The position numbers and the translations under genes are program-made. Source: Sideroxydans sp. (GTDB lineage Bacteria > Pseudomonadota > Gammaproteobacteria > Burkholderiales > Gallionellaceae). Taken from it: a stretch of 64,000 nucleotides of DNA. The notes under the pieces were generated by a model, which was given only the letters and a program-made list of their open reading frames with translations, ran no database searches and was not told where the DNA came from. Positions 61,339 to 64,000 of the stretch are shown in pieces. The first letter of the stretch is position 1; every line of letters begins with the position of its first letter. The stretch is taken from NCBI GenBank assembly GCA_028707175.1, contig JAQTUV010000002.1, forward strand, positions 186,001-250,000, written 5' to 3'.

Positions 61339-64000
61339 CTACCCAGCCAACTCATCCGCAATCATCTCCGCCTGTTTTAACACCGTCTCGGTCGCCAGCA
61401 ACTGCATATCCGGCGGATAGCCATATTGGCGCAACGTGCGCTTCACGATCACTTTCAGTTTCGCCTTCACACTTTCCTTGATCGTCCAGTCGATGGAAGC
61501 ATTCTCGCGCACGCGCTGCGTCAACACCACCGCCAGTTCGCGTAGTTTGTCTTGTTGCATCAATTGCTTCGCACTGTCGTTGTTCGCCACTGCCGTGTAG
61601 AACGCATACTCAAAATCGCTCAATCCCAAATGCGAAGCTTCAGCATCGGAGGCAACAATCTCCTTGCTGATCTTGATGAGCTCATCCATCACCTCGGCGG
61701 CGGTCAGTACTTTGTTGTGGTATTTTTTGATGGCAATTTCCAGCATCTCCATCAGACTCTTGCTCTGCACTAGATTCTTTTTAGCGCGCACTCGCAACTC
61801 GTCATTGAGCAGCTTCTTCAGCACTTCAAGCGCTACGTTCTTGTGCTTGAAGTCTTTCAACTCGGCGAGAAACTCATCGGACAGAACTGAAATATCAGGC
61901 TTCTTAATTCCCGCCGCATCGAATACATCAATCACCTTTTCAGACACCAGCGCCTGATCGATAACTTGTCGAATAGTGGTTTCAAGTTCTTCGTTGCTTA
62001 AGCCATTTCCCGTGCCGTCAAACTTTGCCAGTCGCGCCTTCACCGCCTGGAAGAAACCAACCTCGTCCTTGGCGTCCATCGCCTGATCATGCGGAATGGC
62101 AATGGCGAATGCCTGCGACAGCGCCGTCACTTCGTTGATGTAGCGCTTGCGCCCATCTTCCAGCCCGAGGATGTGTTCCTCCGCCTCCAATATCAGAGAC
62201 AGCTTGCGTGAAGTTTCTGCCGCAAAATATTCTTCGTAGGCAAACCCGTTATACATTGCCGAAACCACTTCCAATTTTTCCAGCATCAGGCTCACCGCCT
62301 GTTCCTGTGCCAGCGTCGGGTCACCCTTGCCGCCAGCATCAGAATAGAACGACAACGCTTCTTTTAGATCGGCGGCAATGCCCAAGTAGTCCACCACCAA
62401 GCCGCCTGGCTTGTCCTTGTGCACACGGTTCACTCGCGCAATCGCCTGCATCAGGTTGTGGCCCTTCATCGGTTTGTCGATGTAGAGCGTGTGCATGCTG
62501 GGCGCATCAAAACCGGTCAGCCACATGTCGCGCACAATCACCAACTTGAGCGGATCGTCGTCATTCTTCATGCGCTCGGCCAACGCGCGACGCTGCTCCT
62601 TGCTAGTGTGATGCTTGGCTAGCAACGGGCCATCACTGCTTGCCGCCGTCATCACCACCTTGATCGCGCCTTTAGTCAGATCGCCGTCGTGCCATTCCGG
62701 CTTGAGCTTCACCACCTCGGCATACAGCTCGGCGGCAATGCGGCGCGACATACACACGACCATGCCCTTACCAGCAAACACCTGCTGCCGCGCCTCGAAG
62801 TGCACCACGATGTCTTTGGCAATATTCTTGATACGCTGCTCGCTGCCGATCAGCGCTTCCATCTTGGTCCACTTGGCCTTGGCTTTCTGCGTCTCTGTCA
62901 GCTCGTCCTGATCCAGCTCTTCATCCAGTTCAGCGATCAGCTTCTTGCCTTCGTCGGAGAGGCCCACCTTCGCCAAGCGGCTCTCGTAATAGATGCGCAC
63001 CGTCGCGCCGTCTTCCACCGCCTGTGCGATGTCGTAGATATCCACGTAGTTGCCGAATACCGCCGGGGTGTTCACATCGGTCTTTTCTATGGGCGTGCCG
63101 GTAAAGCCCAGATAGGTCGCATTCGGCAGTGCATCTCGCAGGTATTTGGCAAAGCCATACACCACTTTTTTGCCGATCACCTCGCCGTTGGCATCCTTGT
63201 CGTCCACCGTCTTGGCGCTGAAGCCGTATTGCGTGCGGTGCGCCTCGTCGGCGATCACCACGATGTTTTTGCGGGCGGACAACTGCTCGTACACATTGCC
63301 TTCTTCTGGCTGGAATTTCTGGATGGTGGAAAAGATCACCCCGCCCGAGCCGACCTTGAGCAAGTCTTTCAACTGCTCGCGGTTCTCGGCCTGCACTGGC
63401 TCCTGTCGCAACAACTGCTTAGAAGCAGCGAAGGTATCGAACAACTGGTCATCCAGATCGTTGCGGTCGGTGATCACCAGTATCGTCGGGTTATCCAGCG
63501 CCAGCACGATCTTGCCGGTGTAGAACACCATCGACAGCGACTTGCCCGAACCCTGCGTATGCCACACCACCCCAGCCTTCTTGTCACCTTTTGGCTGTTG
63601 CGCCACACCGGGCAAGCCGTAGCTGGCTGGGGTTTGCTCTGCACGATAGCCACCAGCCATATCCGCCGCGCGCAACGTGGAAGCCACCGCCGCATTCACC
63701 GCGTAATACTGGTGATACGCCGCCAGCTTCTTCACCGTGCTGATCGTGATCACGCCGGTCTTGGTATCTTCCTTTTTGGATTTTTCAAAAACGATGAAAT
63801 GGCGCAGCAGATCCAGCAGCGTCGCCTTGTTCAGCATGCCGTTGATCAGCACCTCCAACTGGCTCACCAGATGCGAAGCCTCCGCCTTGCCGTCCGCACT
63901 TTTCCAGCTCATGAAGCGCGAATAGCCCGCAGAGAGAGAACCTGCCTTGGCCTCCAGCCCATCGGAGATCACCACCAAGGCGTTGGCAGTGAAAAGGCTG
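61339..64000 (-). CDS. hsdR: Type I restriction enzyme subunit R (partial, 5' end outside window)
   Basis: The frame is open through the right edge, so the N-terminal nuclease domain lies outside. What remains, about 887 residues, is the motor and C-terminal part of HsdR: NALVVISDG-type entry, Walker A WHTQGSGKSLS, DEAH box IADEAHRTQYGF, YLGFTGTPIEKTD, and later IARVNRVHKDKPGG, followed by helical C-terminal segments. hsdM and hsdS are not in this window. The gene stops 3 bases before the tsaC ATG. Confidence 0.93.
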   Translation of the reverse strand, partial: SLFTANALVVISDGLEAKAGSLSAGYSRFMSWKSADGKAEASHLVSQLEVLINGMLNKATLLDLLRHFIVFEKSKKEDTKTGVITISTVKKLAAYHQYYAVNAAVASTLRAADMAGGYRAEQTPASYGLPGVAQQPKGDKKAGVVWHTQGSGKSLSMVFYTGKIVLALDNPTILVITDRNDLDDQLFDTFAASKQLLRQEPVQAENREQLKDLLKVGSGGVIFSTIQKFQPEEGNVYEQLSARKNIVVIADEAHRTQYGFSAKTVDDKDANGEVIGKKVVYGFAKYLRDALPNATYLGFTGTPIEKTDVNTPAVFGNYVDIYDIAQAVEDGATVRIYYESRLAKVGLSDEGKKLIAELDEELDQDELTETQKAKAKWTKMEALIGSEQRIKNIAKDIVVHFEARQQVFAGKGMVVCMSRRIAAELYAEVVKLKPEWHDGDLTKGAIKVVMTAASSDGPLLAKHHTSKEQRRALAERMKNDDDPLKLVIVRDMWLTGFDAPSMHTLYIDKPMKGHNLMQAIARVNRVHKDKPGGLVVDYLGIAADLKEALSFYSDAGGKGDPTLAQEQAVSLMLEKLEVVSAMYNGFAYEEYFAAETSRKLSLILEAEEHILGLEDGRKRYINEVTALSQAFAIAIPHDQAMDAKDEVGFFQAVKARLAKFDGTGNGLSNEELETTIRQVIDQALVSEKVIDVFDAAGIKKPDISVLSDEFLAELKDFKHKNVALEVLKKLLNDELRVRAKKNLVQSKSLMEMLEIAIKKYHNKVLTAAEVMDELIKISKEIVASDAEASHLGLSDFEYAFYTAVANNDSAKQLMQQDKLRELAVVLTQRVRENASIDWTIKESVKAKLKVIVKRTLRQYGYPPDMQLLATETVLKQAEMIADELAG

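Noticed and set aside
1-64000. CRISPR arrays, rRNA genes, integrases or IS transposases
   Set aside because: No regularly spaced direct repeats apart from the coding 93-bp array, no rRNA sequence, and no transposase or integrase reading frame was seen on either strand.

Overview
The window looks like a chromosomal segment of a betaproteobacterium, most likely in the Nitrosomonadales/Gallionellaceae neighbourhood. The main grounds are a cbb3 oxidase locus with its maturation genes as the terminal oxidase, a stand-alone HslV-like proteasome homologue of the BPH type, PilSR, an octaprenyl-type ubiquinone pathway (ispB, ubiC and ubiA all present), class Ia nrdAB, and a lysine/alanine/proline-repeat histone H1-like protein. 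The genus is an inference. I see no phage, insertion sequence, transposase, rRNA or CRISPR array; the one tRNA is tRNA-Gly(CCC).

Layout. 1-1286: two uncharacterised membrane/anchored proteins. 1276-9680 (minus): a cbb3 oxidase locus in two transcription blocks. ccoNOQP and an overlooked 43-residue single-pass protein end at a strong terminator, and the assembly genes ccoG, fixH/ccoH, ccoI and ccoS follow. An FNR/ANR-type box with a well placed -10 lies upstream of ccoN. 9957-14294: tRNA-Gly, thiS-thiG, trmB, then hemW-rdgB-rph on the minus strand. 14335-21568: PP2C phosphatase, yicC-gmk-rpoZ-spoT, a FlK-like thioesterase, pabB and BPH. 21877-26904 (minus): histone H1-like gene and nrdAB, with an NrdR box upstream of nrdA. 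27103-31890 (minus): ampD, pilR, pilS, a small zinc-ribbon-like protein, ispB. 31973-38589 (minus): an MFS carrier and a tightly overlapping surface-glycan type group (membrane protein, BNR/sialidase-like protein, ArnT-like transferase, GtrA, GT9). 38756-43225: Ser/Thr kinase fused to a cyclic-nucleotide-binding domain, ridA, recG, ubiC. 43273-46545 (minus): alpha/beta hydrolase, DUF2809 protein, creD and a small membrane protein. 46767-50700 (plus): a membrane-stress type operon (RHH-like protein, PspA/IM30-like protein, YqiJ, YqiK flotillin, small coiled-coil membrane protein) that separates creD from creBC (50858-52968, minus). 53096-54531: parDE and ubiA. 54555-59703: a secreted orphan, then an oxidative-stress block (dps, rubredoxin reductase, rubredoxin, rubrerythrin; oxyR divergent) and a methyltransferase. 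59734-64000 (minus): hemF, a TsaC/YrdC-type gene and the 3' part of a type I restriction gene hsdR that runs off the window.

How the genes work together. Respiration (cbb3), quinone synthesis (ispB, ubiC, ubiA) and haem synthesis (hemW, hemF) support micro-oxic growth. OxyR, Dps, rubredoxin and rubrerythrin deal with peroxide and iron. SpoT/RpoZ, CreBC, PilSR and the Ser/Thr kinase and PP2C genes form the signalling layer.

The most interesting non-coding signal is a dispersed palindromic repeat (GTAGGTCGGG...CCGACCTAC) with four copies. Two are intergenic and two lie in frame inside recG and ubiC, where they encode extra peptide in conserved enzymes. A second repeat type (CCTTCGACAAGCTCAGG) is similarly in frame inside hemW. 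The best candidates for new biology are the small protein at the end of ccoNOQP, the autoregulated-looking RHH-PspA-YqiJ-flotillin operon, and the repeat-derived protein insertions.
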